A stretch of 64,000 bases of DNA from Mesodorylaimus sp. YZB2_4. Lineage: Eukaryota > Nematoda > Enoplea > Dorylaimida > Dorylaimidae. The position numbers were made by a program, and so were the translations under genes. Positions 26,256 through 37,952 of this stretch are shown here, piece after piece (positions within the stretch are counted from its first letter, which is position 1; every line of letters begins with the position of its first letter). The notes beneath the pieces are model-generated. The model made no database searches, was not told the DNA's origin, and saw only the letters and a list, made by a program, of their open reading frames with translations. The stretch spans positions 2,232,001 to 2,296,000 of the forward strand of contig JASANH010000938.1 in NCBI GenBank assembly GCA_030248295.1, in the 5' to 3' direction.

Positions 26256-29200
26256 TTGAGTTTATGTAATGCTTGGCAAGCAGTACAACGGTGTTTAGTC
26301 GTTTACGAACGTCGTGAGAGAGCTGTGGCTGAACGAATCCGAAGTGATTACTGGTCCAGTCGAGGCTGATCTGCTCAATTTGCTCAAACCGAGCAAGTAT
26401 CCTACACCAAACGACCGCATTGCGTGGGCATGTGGTTAGCATATGCTCGATTGTATCTGATTCTGCACCGCATGAATAGCATTCACTGGATTCTCTCATT
26501 CCCCATTGGTGCAGCTTGGAAGGAGCTGCAAGAGTGCGGTGCAGAATTTTGAACTGGAAAAGAAGGAGTTGATTTGGCACTTCGAGTTTATGGCACAGGT
26601 TCCAGACATCCGACCAGGGCCATTCGATGAGATATGGATGCAAGGCGCGCCTGCCCAGCTGGCGTAGATTTGCGGGAGGTGATATATTTATTTTTGGCAG
26701 CTTTCGTTCACGCTGGGCGAACAGACAACATTTCTTTTGGTACAATGGGGGCCTGTTGTAACATCGCCTTCCAGTTCCTGGGTATGGCTCAGATTATTTG
26801 CCTATATTGGATGTATGCCAGGCGACCATCGGTACGAGCCGCCAGCAGGGGCCAGGGCAGAGCGCGGCCCGTTTCATCAAACCATGCCACTTCTTTGGAT
26901 AAGGGTCCATCTCGTAGATACTCGAAAAACACGCTCTGCCCTCCCACCAGTATAAAACGGTTATTACATACCAGCTGCACAGCCAGGAGATCCGGCGATT
27001 CCACGTCCTAGATGGGGGAGTCAGGTATCCATTTATAGACGCTCAAAATATCCGCATAGAACGTGTGGAGATTCATCTTGATCTTAGACAGGTCAAAGTT
27101 GCACGCAAGCAAGAAAGGCAATCCACCAACTCCGTCGATCGCGTGAACCCAATTCTGGTCCATGGTGCTACTGGGTTGAGCAGGACTCGTTTCATCCAGG
27201 ACGACCTCAAACTCACCAAAGTGGTCAGAACGTCAGGAGCTTGGACGCCTCCAACATTACCTGGTTGAATAGCACATCATGGCGGATTTTTGGTGGACGG
27301 CACTCCCACAGAAACTGCTTTATCAGAGTTCCAAATTTCTTCAATGCTTCCGCAGGGGCAGTGACATTCATTAGCGAGTACACCATCTGGGCGCTTAACA
27401 GTTGGTTCCATACTAGTACGTTCCCGAACAAAGTTAGCCGTCGTTTCTGCCAGTCCTCGATTGCCTTTTCCACGACTTCTATTTTGTCATTAAAGTTACG
27501 AGCCAACATGATAGAGCGATCATACACGAATGTTATTTCTAGGATGCGTATCTGACTTACCCGTTCAATTCCTCTCAAGGGGATTATGTCCTTATGATTC
27601 CTGCCAAATCCCAAACATTCTGTTTTGGACTTATTTAGTTTTAGCCCTGATACTTGTCCGAATTCTTCTACAACTTTAAATGCAGCCTCCGCTGATTTTA
27701 AATTGTTCAAAAAGAGTGTTGTGTCATCAGCAAACTGGCTACTCAGGTATTCGATTCCATGTACTGTTACCCCGTGAACACCTGGTGCAGATTCCAAGGC
27801 TGTCGCCGAGAAGTCAAGGGCTATGATGAAGAGATAAGGGCACATCCTTGGCGAATGCCCCGCCCTAGTTCTACCCGGCCAGAGACGAAGCCATTATTGA
27901 CAACTTAGCTAGTAGCTCCCCGATAGAGCGTCTTGACTGCTGAGATGAACCTCGGTCCGAAATTTTTGTATTCTAATGCCATTGTTAGAAAGTCCCAGCT
28001 GACTGTATCAAAGGCTTTCTCGAAGTCTAAAGTCAGGAGCAGCCCTGACCTATTCGGGTCATCCTGCAGTTCCTCAATAATGTCTAGCGCCATTCGAATA
28101 TTTTCTCCAATATACCGACCAGCCACATACCCAGTTTGATTGACATGAATTAAGGAACGGACGTGTCTTTTGACACGGTTAGCAAGCGCCTTTGCCAGGA
28201 TCTTATAGTCACACTTCAGGAGCCTTATCGGCCTCCAGCTGTTCAGAAGTGTTGTATCCTTGCCAGGCTTCGGCAGAAGTGTGATTACCCCTTGCTTCTG
28301 GGAAGGAGCCAGATCACCCTTATCGAGAGAAGCTTGCATGGATCTCATGAACGGCTCCTTTATGGATTCCCAGAAACGACGGTACCATTCAATGGGTAAT
28401 CCATCGTGGCCTGGAGCTTTTCGGGTAGCCATACTATTCATTGCGTGGTGGTATTCGTTCTGAGGTATCGGCTGCTCAAGAGAAGCCCGCGCTTCGTCTG
28501 ATAATGTTCGTTGGTCACTCTCCGCGGCGTGATCCAGCCAGTCCTGGATAGTTGCGATTTCAATCACCTCTTTCGTGTAGATTCCTGAGTAAAATTCTTG
28601 CAAGGCGTTTAAGATATCCGTTGTGTCAGTCAACTACTCTTCAGTTGACATCTTTATTTTTGACACGCATTTTCGCACTGAATTGCGTCCAAGAAAGTAT
28701 CTGTTGGGCTTTTCTCCGCAGGCCAGCCATCGAACTCGCGAGCGCAAAATTGCTCGGTGAGCATCTTCTTGTATCAACCTTTCAAGTTCGACTCTGGCAG
28801 CCCCCAACAGATTTAGTTCTTGTGGTGATAAGAGCCCATCACGTGACTCGAGGTAATCAATTAGCAGTTGGAGCTGGCGTCTCCGGTGCGCCCTACGAGA
28901 ATTCAGATCCGCTGAGTATTCCATAGATAGGTTTCTGATAACTATTTTCAGGAAATCCCATCTCTGTCGTCCATCCCAGTCTTCAGTTTCTGCTACTGTT
29001 GCCCGTATTTTTCCCTCTACCAGTATTTTGTACTGCTCATGGTGCAGAATCATTGTGTTTAATCTCCAAATACCTCTGCGCTGAGCACGATATCGCGGAC
29101 CTTGAAGTCGGAAGACCACACTTTTGTGGTCTATACGAATCGCGCGTTTTATGAGACAATTTTCTACTTGGTGCATCAAGTCAGCGGGTACCAGCCAGTA

Positions 29201-29839
29201 GTCTAAACGGCATTTGACCAGCGGGTGCGGTTGCTCTAATGTACATATATTGCCTTGTCATAGGGTTCATCTCCCTCCAACAATCCATCAAATTCCAATC
29301 TGACTGTGTTCTCTATAACTCGGACAACTGGTTTTTTTGTGGTGGTAGTTTCGTCCACCCGCCGTGTCCCTCTCATGGTCAAAAATGACGTTCATGTCTC
29401 CGCCGATAAAGACTGGGAGATTTTGCGAGTTGAACAGCGTAAGCGCCAGGAGAATTTGTTGAAAGAATTCTAATTGCGCCACAGTTACAGTAGGACTGTA
29501 GAGATTAACTAGACCTCCCTTAAAATCGTCCCCTTGTACGTCCAGCACCAGACACCGGCCCTCACGATCTCTCCAAACACGATTAACTTTCACGTCCAGG
29601 CCTCGTCGAAATATGACAGCTACCCCACATGCATTATTTGTGCCAAGCGAGAAATAGATACTGCGGGAAACACCCCATTGCTGTTGCCTAGCGACTTCCT
29701 GATTTTCCACGCTGTGTGTTTCTTGCAGGAAACTGATATCAAATTTCCTTCCCTTTAACCAAATAAATATCTCCTTCCTTTTTAGTTCCGAACTGATTCC
29801 ACGCGCGTTAGTAGTAGATAGTACAAAATTATACGCCAT

Positions 29840-30899
29840 AACGGTTATGTGTGTGCACGATACACTGTGCCTGCCACAATTTTATGCATTTAATGGGTTC
29901 CCTGGCCACGCCACCCCACGTGGGGGCATGGTTTAAGGTGAATGTGAACACGTGCCCCCTAGGAGTCGCCGAATCGGCAATTATAGAGAACTGCAGGTAA
30001 CTAGTTAGCTATACACAATATTCAACTGACCTGGTCTATGATTATCGTCCCTTGGGTACTTGCTGTGTAGCCAACACGAAACAGATCTATAATTCGATAA
30101 GAAGCATGCTAAAGCAATGTTCACCAGATTGAGCCCAGAGCTGTGGCCACCCCCGCTTAATAAAGGTACTAGATTTTTTTCGATTCTCTAATCGAGTGAC
30201 CTGTGGCTCTGCCTGCTCTAGACCCCAGCTCCTCGCAATAAAAGAAGATGCCAGATTCTAAAACTAGATTTTCAGGGTGGGCTAGGGTCCGAGCGATCAG
30301 AAGATAGTTTAGGCAAAAGCTCAACTGAAATAGAAGAGAAACCAGATTCTGGAACATGATTTTTGCTGATGCCATTTGAATGAGTGTGTGTGCTCGTGGT
30401 GTATTTACTTATGTATCTTGGTGGTACACTGTTCCCTCCCCCACCCGCGCGTAAACACATATTGGCATGACAGTCAACAGAGGGCCGGTTATCACACGAG
30501 CACACACTTGGAGTATGTAGCAGACAAGAGCCAAACAAAAAGAAAGAAAAAAAGATCATGTCAAGAAGGAACATCAAATCAGGCATCCTACCAATTGCAC
30601 GTATGCAGCGTTTGGCGTATATTCCATGGGCGATGCATACTACGATACGTATGTATAAAAATAACCCTGGTGTCTCATCTTCCCAGTAATACCGAGAGCA
30701 GCAAGAAATCGGTCGAGGCCAAAACAAATGCATTATGAAAAAAGTATAATCGGCAATCCCACCAAAACCTATCCCCGGCCCTCTGCTCAAAAGCACGAAA
30801 AACCAAAGATCACTTACGAGCCAATTTTCCTGAACCGACCCACCACCATCACGATGTTGGAACCGACGTTTGCGTTCATCCCGTTGCTTCGGGGTGAGG
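29840..30899 (-). other. LINE inter-ORF region
   Basis: Lies inside the LINE boundaries between ORF2 and the ORF1-like block. Several short open frames occur, none with a recognised domain. It may contain the degraded C-terminal part of ORF1 and the ORF1-ORF2 spacer. Confidence 0.4.
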
Positions 30900-31659
30900 T
30901 TTTCTGCGCAGCGAGTAGGATTAATCAGCTTTCCGCTCCCATCTTTCTTGATCTTCCCATCATTAGCTCGCTTCGGGTTGTAAGGGCCCAGATTCTTTGC
31001 ATGATCCCAGACCGCCTGTTTGTCTTCGCAACTGGTAAAATCGATACGGACCGTCGCCAGGTCGGGGGGTTTTGATCGGAATCACCACTATCGACCGAAA
31101 GAAGATGTTGGCCACATCGTTTTCATCCATACCCAATGCAGAGGTCAGGAAATTTCGAATGGCTATGCCTTTTTCCTTGGTTCTTGGCCCGAGGTCAAAT
31201 TCCTTGCATGGGAAATTAAAGAAGCATCCGATGGACATACGTGCATTTCTTTCGACCATTTCTGTACGGTTCTCCAGTGTATCCACCCGTTCCTTGGTCG
31301 CATTGATGGATTTCGTGTTGATCTCAAGCGCGATTGAGCGGGGCAGTATGCTTGGTCAGGAGCTGATCAATGATAGAGTTCAAGTCGTTAAATTTGGCGG
31401 CGATGCTGTCGATCTTTGTTTCTAAGGATTTACTGATGCCCATGTTGGCCATCGCATCGGCTACGTTGTCAATGATGGGGGATGGTGATAAATTGTCCAA
31501 AAAATCTCTGATCGTCGATTGGGATTCGGCCGGTGGAGTCAATCCCGTAGTTCCTTCTGGTTTTCTCTTGGGTGCCAGGTTGGTAAGACGAAAGATCACT
31601 AGGATGTGGATCAGATTTAAAGTCAAGCTGGAGTAGGGCAGAAAAAAAGATCTTGCCAC
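30900..31659 (-). pseudogene. LINE ORF1-like protein (disrupted)
   Basis: Upstream of ORF2 on the same strand. Readable pieces: SQSTIRDFLDNLSPSPIID and SLETKIDSIAAKFNDLNSII (31560-31370), a heptad-like coiled coil continuing as ERVDTLENRTEMVERNARM (about 31286-31230). Then comes an RRM-like block (about 31200-31040) including KEKGIAIRNFLTSALGMDEN. This coiled-coil plus RRM order is typical of L1-type ORF1 nucleic-acid chaperones. The frame shifts at about 31290-31330, so the protein is not intact. Confidence 0.65.
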
Positions 31660-31786
31660 GTGGGTGAACGGCGTGGTACTGATTCTTAGAGCACAGAGGC
31701 ACAGAGCATCCGCGTCTGTTTATTGACACATGAGTAGAGAGCGAGAGGAAGAACAGACCGCTCTCTACCACTGCGCCGACGCGAAT

Positions 31787-31801
31787 CACGTGCAGTAACT
31801 C
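31787..31801. repeat. Target-site duplication of the LINE, right copy
   Basis: CACGTGCAGTAACTC, identical to the left copy at 24794-24808. It marks the 5' end of the LINE. Confidence 0.85.
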
Positions 31802-32095
31802 ACAGGAGTAACGATTCTGATGCTCTGACATACAGCGGAGTAGCCCGCACACACGAACTGTCCCAGTCTTTATTTTCTATCTAAACCGAACTTAGCTTTT
31901 AGCTTTGAATTACAAGCTTGTGGCTTTTTTGTATTTTGGTACAGGGGACCTACAGTACATACTATCCTGGTGAATATTGTAAAGTGTGCTAAATGTTGTC
32001 AGGAGGAGGGCCGATAAGAGGAGGCCTAGAATTAGACTCTGAGCGTGCGCTATCCAGCCGTTTGTACGGCTGCTTCGAGACCTAAACGATCGAGA

Positions 32096-33139
32096 ATGAT
32101 ACTCAGGCTGAAAACGACCGATGATTCACCAACGGCGGTTACGTTAGCGGGCCTGATCGCCTTGATAAGTATCCTTGCAGCCTTGGTAGCAACTGTAGTC
32201 AAATGCGCTTGCTGCCGTCGTACGAAACCCGAAAACAGTGGTCAACAAATGATAAGGGCTACCTCCAGCACCGTCGCGCCAGGGGCCATTCCAGAAGTCG
32301 TCATTGAAACCGATGAGAAGTAAGTGCCTTTCCTCAACCATATGCATCATTCCTTAACCTTCTACGCGTGAGCGTGGAGTGCTACAGAGGGCTCTACGTG
32401 GATCACTTTAGGTCTAGAGTTCAGTATAATACTGTACTGTAAAACCAAGCCCTGATCCTTCAACAATTTTGTATTGATTTTTAGGTCGACTGGCAGCAAG
32501 AAGTCGACAAAGAGCAGGAAGTCAACGATCCCGAAAAAATCAGTTGTCTCGAGACTGTCATCAGCGTTCCTAGGTTCCAGGAAGTCAATATTCTCGAAGA
32601 GATCAATAGCAGGATCGAAGAAGTCGAACGAGAGGTAAACTGCAAGATTGTCTCCTCAGTTTGTTCTAACAGCTCTACAGTATGTTCGTTTAAGTTTGCA
32701 AGATTCCGTGGTGCACGGTCGAACGCCTAGCCAAATCAAATACGTTTACAAGGAGGAGAAAAAGGTGATTGTCCTCGACGAATCCTACTTCGACCGAACT
32801 CCACCGAACCAGCCCCCATCGGCACCCGCCAACATGCCATCGCTCGCGCCACCCTCGATTGTCGAAGAGCAGCAACATGAACAAAGCATCGCAAAATCTG
32901 CGCGCGCTCCTTCTTTCTTGGAGCAATCAGTGACGGCATCCTGGTCGGTGGCCGGCCTTCCCCAATCGAAGACCGAGACGCCTAATAAATCCAAGACGCC
33001 TATTTCGAAACGAAACGTTGGCATGGCCAAATCGTCACGCAGGCCTCCGCCTGTAAATCTGACGCTTGAGTCGGGAAGGACGAAAGGTGGAATGTCGTCG
33101 GTGGCTTCCAAAGGTAAGCTAGAACGAAACAAGCCCTAA
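32096..33139 (+). CDS. Basic Ser/Lys-rich single-pass membrane protein, unknown family
   Basis: Not recognised. Exon 1 (32096-32319) begins MILRLKTTDDSPTA and contains one strong membrane segment (VTLAGLIALISILAALVATV) followed by CACCRR, suggesting palmitoylation near the membrane. Exon 2 (32485-32634) is a run of SKKS/SRKS/KRS repeats, a likely highly phosphorylated basic patch. A third block (about 32682-33139) reads YVRLSLQDSVVHGRTPSQIK and then a Pro/Ser/Lys-rich tail ending at 33139. The short N-terminus with no cleavable signal suggests a type III topology with a cytosolic tail. By my reading the exon 2/exon 3 junction is out of phase: exon 2 would run into TAA after NER if unspliced. 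Either the last block joins differently or the protein ends at about 32637. Confidence 0.55.
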
Positions 33140-34033
33140 ACTAATTTGCCACTGCAGCAACACTGGCCTTCTCCTGATTATCGCATGCCGAAACCTCTGT
33201 GCGATGCGTTCTCTGCTTTCAGGCAAAGACCCAAAAAACCTGAAAGCAAATGCGAAGTGATTTTGATGCTCCAGCATGATAACTGCCTATGCATGTACTA
33301 TTTCTGGGTGATTGCCTCACACAATGTGTGCCTTTTTTGTATGTATCTACTCGTGCAGTCAACAATGAAAGTGTTCCTGGCGCTTTACGAAGGTGCTTTC
33401 TCTCGTTTTAAGCTACTGTATGTATACTCGAGCTTGAGGTGTCGTAGCCAACAAGACCACATCTCCAAACTGTGAACCCTCAATTTAGTATCGCTTTCAA
33501 GAGAAAAATATTTTTTACGTTTTGACATTATTTGGTGGAGTGGTGGTGAGTATGGAATTACAACCGAATAATATCAGTCTGGCAACACTTGATGCATTTC
33601 CTATTTTACTCGTTCCCTCGGTCACGGCCTTCGTGTTCAGTGGACGCAAGTCGGCCTGGTTTCCAATTCAAGGAAACCGTGTTCCTAATTCCCCTGCGGC
33701 CCAATCTAGGTTCACCGAATGAAAAGACCCGAGTCCCTTGCCCATGACGCACAGCCATTTACTGCGCCTACGCTGAGTCGGCTTGATTATGGAACACGTC
33801 TTGCAAGTTTGGTTATATTGTGCACTCCTTCATATACTTGCTCATTCGATTGGCCACCCGAAATTAGGCCACAAAATTTACGCAATAGTTAGAGCAGAGA
33901 ATTTTATGGACAGGCTGTTTCTGCGACTTAGAAATCAGATTTGACCACTGACTTCCGAGAACCGTTCCCGACAAGACTCGCTTTCGATTATATTCTTCTC
34001 TCTCCAATCATGTTCTGACCGTCTCATTTCAGT
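33140..34033. other. Intergenic region, no gene recognised
   Basis: Between the basic membrane protein and the first ZP gene. It holds the presumed 3' UTR of the former and the promoter of the latter. Short open frames show no domain. Confidence 0.45.
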
Positions 34034-36128
34034 ATGCGGCTTCAGTTCTTCGTCTTTATGGTAAGATTGTGTGCAGAGTCAAGCAGATTAACACTTTTCT
34101 CACCAGACACTGATTCATTTAGACCTCTCTTATCCACAGTCTGTATTCGGAAGCCCTGTATCGAACGACGACCAGCAGCCCCAACCTTCTGGCAAACGCT
34201 CCATCTCCTCCACAGCTTGAGCCCTCATCTTTTTATTCCAATGCAGTCACAAAGAAACGTCTAACGTGCTCCGAGAGCTCGTTCAACTTCACCATCGAAT
34301 TCGAAAGGCCTTTTTCGGGGATTATTTACACTGAAGGCGCCGAGTCGCCGCGATGCGTCTATGTGGAGGGGTGGACGAATCCGAAAACCCAGTATCAGTT
34401 CCTGATACCGACAGATAGCTGCGGATCGATCACGACTAGAAACGGTAGTCTCTTTCAAACCACCAACACATTTTTGGTACAACGGGATCCAAAATTGATC
34501 GAACTGAACGACAATGCCTTCACGGTCGTGTGCCAGAGATATTTCCCGACCAATAAGGACCCGGATGACAATGCTGTCGGAGGAGTCACAATGATTTACG
34601 AGCGCTTCGAAGTGTTAGGGCCGACCGAGGAAGTGATCACGAGATCAGTCAACGAAGTCGTGGGCAAGGAAGTACAGTTCGGCACGAGACTGGCACTCGG
34701 TGAAGATCCAGATGGGCCATTGCCCGATAGACCACTACAACTTGGAGAAAAGTTGACATACGTGTTTTACTGTGCCGCCAACAGCACCATCGACAAGTAT
34801 GCACCGAAGGACTGTACTGTGGGAGAGTGCATAGCCACTGATCCAACAGGAACAAAACGGGTAAAGGACAAACCGTACATGCTCGTGTCCCAGGGGGACC
34901 TATCAGTCCCTGCCCAGCGTGGTCTTCTATGTAGGGCCACTTATCGTTTGCCATTAATACTTTTTCCTCGAAACATGCTTCTTCACACCCAGTCAATTAG
35001 TCGTCGTCATCCCTACCTGCGACATTTTGATATGTTGAAGGAGAGGAGCATATTCGGGGCTTATTACTTTTAAAATATCATTTCTCATCTACAAGGGGCT
35101 TATTTGAGTGGGTCATAAACGTAAACAAGCATTTGGACCTGATGTTCTCCATTGAGCTTTGCTCCAACGGGACATTAGCCCGTGCTCGAGCATGTTGATC
35201 AAAGGCTCAGGTTTGTGCCACTTAGGTACAACGGCGAGCCCTCCCCTCTCTCAATATGAGATATACAAGCCTCGTGATCCAATCAACAACGATCTCTAGC
35301 ACACGCTTCGCGCCCTCTTCGTTTTAGGTTCAACTGTCAGACCATAATGGCTGTTCGAAACACCCTGCCGTGTGGTCCAATTTTATTTCCCACGATGTCC
35401 AGCTACGAAGCGGCATTGAAGCCAAGAAGGTTTTACTGGCTCGATTATCGGCCTGGAGTTTTCCCACGAGCTCCCACGTTCTTATCAGTTGTAAGGCCCG
35501 ATCTTGCGAGGGTGTATGTCCGGGTGGTCCGTCCGCTTGCGCGAAGTCGCCTTCGCCAACATCATTCCGCGGTGGCGGTCATTCTGGTTTTGAGCTGGCC
35601 TCGACCAGCTCCGAAGTCCTCAACGATACGGCCTCGTTAGGAGATGACCGTCTGGCTAACGACGCCGTTGAAGCCGGTGATAACGACCTTGTGGCATTCG
35701 ACGATGCCGTGGTGGCCTACAAGATCGACCGCTCGACTGGTCCGACGAGTCTTTTTGCCAATAGTAGGCTTTGTCCGACCCTCCCACAGCAGCAGGGTGT
35801 TGGAGGTCAGAAAGAGGCGTTATCGCAGCCGGAAATGATTACTGCCGAAACGCCTCATTTACTTTTACCCGTTCCTGTGCTGCCGCCGTCCGCAGCGGCC
35901 GATTCGGGCCAATTGACATCGCGGACGGGCGTCATTGTCAACAGTGTCTCCAGTAACAATAATAATAGAAAATGCGTATCAATGGACGTGTTCGTCGGTT
36001 TAATCAGTTCTTTATTGAGCGCGCTCGGAGTTATGACGTTTGTGGTTGGGTTTCTCATGTGGAAACTGCACAACTACAATAACAGAGCTTCTGTGGTGCG
36101 TATCGAAAAACGCGGCTGCCCTTTCTAA
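34034..36128 (+). CDS. ZP-domain transmembrane protein A (with introns)
   Basis: Exon 1 encodes MRLQFFVFM (start of the signal sequence). After a short intron the protein continues TSLIHSLYSEALYRTTTSSP. The ZP domain starts at KKRLTCSESSFNFTIEFERP and runs through RCVYVEG, DNAFTVVCQRYFP and EKLTYVFYCAANS. After a roughly 430-bp intron (about 34900-35328) it resumes at VQLSDHNGCSKHPAVWSNF, with LSAWSFPTSSHVLISC near the end of the domain. A long acidic region and a membrane segment (VFVGLISSLLSALGVMTFVV, about 35985-36050) precede a short cytosolic tail. Known ZP proteins polymerise in cuticle or apical matrix. It faces a paralogue tail to tail at 36447-37952. The donor of the second intron is uncertain. 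Confidence 0.85.
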
Positions 36129-36446
36129 TGACTTTTCGACGGACAATGACAATGGCGAAACGAGCGCACCAAGTGATTTAGTCGTAGGTGTACATAGTCT
36201 ATCCAACTTTGGGTACCTATTGCTTGCATGGGTGGATGTGACATTGCTACGTGTACATGCCTGTTCTGAGTCATAAAATCTCGAATGAATTTGCTATCCT
36301 TGCACGTTTATACAAACATTGTGGTACAACTGCGCGAGGTCACACGAAACAACTAACAGTACAGACCCGCACGCAAGCTGCAAGTTTCAGTCAAGTAATA
36401 AAACCCTACGGGCATCACAATGTACTGCTGCATGACGTGTACGGGT
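36129..36446. other. Region between the two convergent ZP genes
   Basis: About 320 bp shared by two facing 3' ends. It probably holds both 3' UTRs. An AATAAAAC at about 36397 would suit a polyadenylation signal for the plus-strand gene. Confidence 0.45.
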
Positions 36447-37952
36447 TCATCGAATGTTTCGTCCAATGGTGGAATTAGTTACAGCACTCTCTGAGTCACC
36501 ATCACACGCGGCAGCCGTTTCTCCTCCGCCCCTTCTTTGGAAGGATTGCGGCCTGCTGTTAGCGAATAGCCTGCGGATACGTTCTCCATAAAGGCGCCTC
36601 TTGGCCCTGCCTCGGGTTACTTTGCACAGTAAGGCAATGATGAATACGAATGATACGATAATGATGATCAACAGGAAACTGACCCCGATCACAAAGTTCG
36701 TGTGGGTCAGACAAACCGTTCTCTCAACAGTCTCGTCCTGTTTCCTTGAATATTCTGGCTCTTGATGAGAGCCTCGCAGCCCAGCCGTCACCAGTAACGA
36801 GTCCCGTTGAAGTGCGGGTTGATCCAAAGCATGCCGATCAGCGAAAACCTCGTAGCTGGTGGCTATGCGCGCCACCATCTCCTCGTCCACAGCTCCGTTC
36901 GTATCTAGCGCACCTACGGTTCTCTTGGTCTTCGGCTTGAGAGTGCCATTACCTGATTCGTGTGTGTCAAATATGGACAATGGGGGCCCCTTGTCATCCC
37001 TGAGACGGCAGGGCGCAGGAGGGCATGTCGACGGGCATAGATGCAAGTTGCAAAAGATGTTGACTCTGTTCGATGTCGGGAACGCCCATGCCTTGATGTC
37101 ATTGTACAAAATCTTTCCATCACCATTTCCCTCGTTTGAAGGCGTTGAGCGGAAGTTGTTCCAGATATTACTCCCGGGCAGTACGGTACAGCCTTCGTCA
37201 TCACTGAGCTGTATTTCAGTACTCTGCGATGAAATAGAGGAAGGCAGGCCATCAGTAGCCCAGCAGCGTCCGATCCTGGCGTCGATCTGGCCCGCCTTCA
37301 AATTCTTCAATCTAACGACGTAAGATATCTGTTCTCCGACACCCAGGGCCCTGTCCAACCTCCTGCCAATCGGACCAGGACCGAAGACCACTTCAGCTGT
37401 GTAATCCACATCCGAGAATGAGCTGGTGACGATTTCGGTCGACGCTAATGTCCCTTGAACAGTAACTCCGGCGAAACTCAAAGTGAACTTGCCTCCAGCA
37501 TTGAATCCAGGCGCCGAGCCCCCGCTTCCGGTGGGGGCATTGCTGCATGTGATGACGAATAAGTTATCAGAGGCCTCCAATATGCGCCAGTCTCTTTGCA
37601 CGACGACCACGTTCTGACTGCTTCCATTCGGGAACGTCTGCGATCTGCATTCGTTCAAGGGGATGGTGATATTGTATCGAATCTGCGAGAACGAGCTGCC
37701 GTTCACATAAGTACAGCGCTGAGATCCAAACGCGCCATCCGTGTAGATGAGTCCGAGGAAAGGTCTGGCGAATGAGATACTAAAATATATGAAATTCCTG
37801 TCGCAAGAAGCAGCTTTCTCCAAGACGCGATTATTAAAAGCGTATTCCGGTTGTTGCACGCTTGTGTCAAGAATCAAAAATAGAATAGCAAATGCAAAAA
37901 TGAGATGAAGAGTCCTTGGGCGCGGTCGCCCGCCAGTGGACGCACCGGCCAT
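36447..37952 (-). CDS. ZP-domain transmembrane protein B (intronless, 501 aa)
   Basis: A single uninterrupted frame from 37952 to 36447. Hydrophobic leader LHLIFAFAILFLILDTSV, then a ZP domain: ASCDRNFIYFSISFARPFLG, RCTYVNGSSF, DNLFVITCSNA, GEQISYVVRLKN, IQLSDDEGCTVLPGSNIW, IKAWAFPTSNRVNIFCNLHLC. A possible furin-type site (LKPKTKR) follows the domain. A single membrane segment (FVIGVSFLLIIIIVSFVFII) and a basic cytosolic tail close it. Similarity to protein A is strongest at ISFARPFLGLIYTDGA versus the matching block there. The lack of any intron contrasts with A and suggests intron loss or a retrocopy. It is complete, with no lesion. Confidence 0.92.
   Translation of the reverse strand: MAGASTGGRPRPRTLHLIFAFAILFLILDTSVQQPEYAFNNRVLEKAASCDRNFIYFSISFARPFLGLIYTDGAFGSQRCTYVNGSSFSQIRYNITIPLNECRSQTFPNGSSQNVVVVQRDWRILEASDNLFVITCSNAPTGSGGSAPGFNAGGKFTLSFAGVTVQGTLASTEIVTSSFSDVDYTAEVVFGPGPIGRRLDRALGVGEQISYVVRLKNLKAGQIDARIGRCWATDGLPSSISSQSTEIQLSDDEGCTVLPGSNIWNNFRSTPSNEGNGDGKILYNDIKAWAFPTSNRVNIFCNLHLCPSTCPPAPCRLRDDKGPPLSIFDTHESGNGTLKPKTKRTVGALDTNGAVDEEMVARIATSYEVFADRHALDQPALQRDSLLVTAGLRGSHQEPEYSRKQDETVERTVCLTHTNFVIGVSFLLIIIIVSFVFIIALLCKVTRGRAKRRLYGERIRRLFANSRPQSFQRRGGGETAAACDGDSESAVTNSTIGRNIR

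Larger units (their letters stand above)
24850..29839 (-). pseudogene. LINE ORF2: endonuclease, reverse transcriptase, C-terminal domain (disrupted)
   Basis: Endonuclease at 29839-29288: FVLSTTNARGISSELKRKE, FLQETHS, GGDMNVIFDHERD. Linker and coiled region at 29179-28634 in the same frame. Reverse transcriptase at 28633-27225: RKAPGHDGLPIEWYRRF, ITLLPKPGKD, WRPIRLLKCDYKILAKAL, LLTLDFEKAFDTVSWDFL, and the catalytic box QFADDTTLFL. C-terminal region 26745-26256: ALHPYLIEWPWSDVWNL, then CYSCGAESDTIEHMLTTC. One in-frame stop sits exactly between 28634 and 28633, a frameshift with small deletion near 27840-27860, and others occur at about 29200 and 27000. After the inserted element the frame resumes at about 25006 (FEFVLQQYLMRAWHMAQSLG), showing where ORF2 was split. 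Confidence 0.85.
24809..31786 (-). mobile_element. L1-like non-LTR retrotransposon, near full length, inactive
   Basis: The 15-mer CACGTGCAGTAACTC occurs at 24794-24808 and again at 31787-31801, exactly flanking a minus-strand LINE, and is read here as its target-site duplication. The 3' end has an ATAATAATA-type tail at about 24813-24830. ORF1-like sequence lies near the 5' end, then ORF2 with endonuclease, reverse transcriptase and a C-terminal domain. In-frame stops and frameshifts disable both. A TIR element (25009-26255) is inserted within the ORF2 C-terminus, so the LINE itself is about 5.7 kb. The L1/Tx1 group is inferred from the EN-RT order, the FADD box and the C-terminal Cys/His region. 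Confidence 0.88.
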
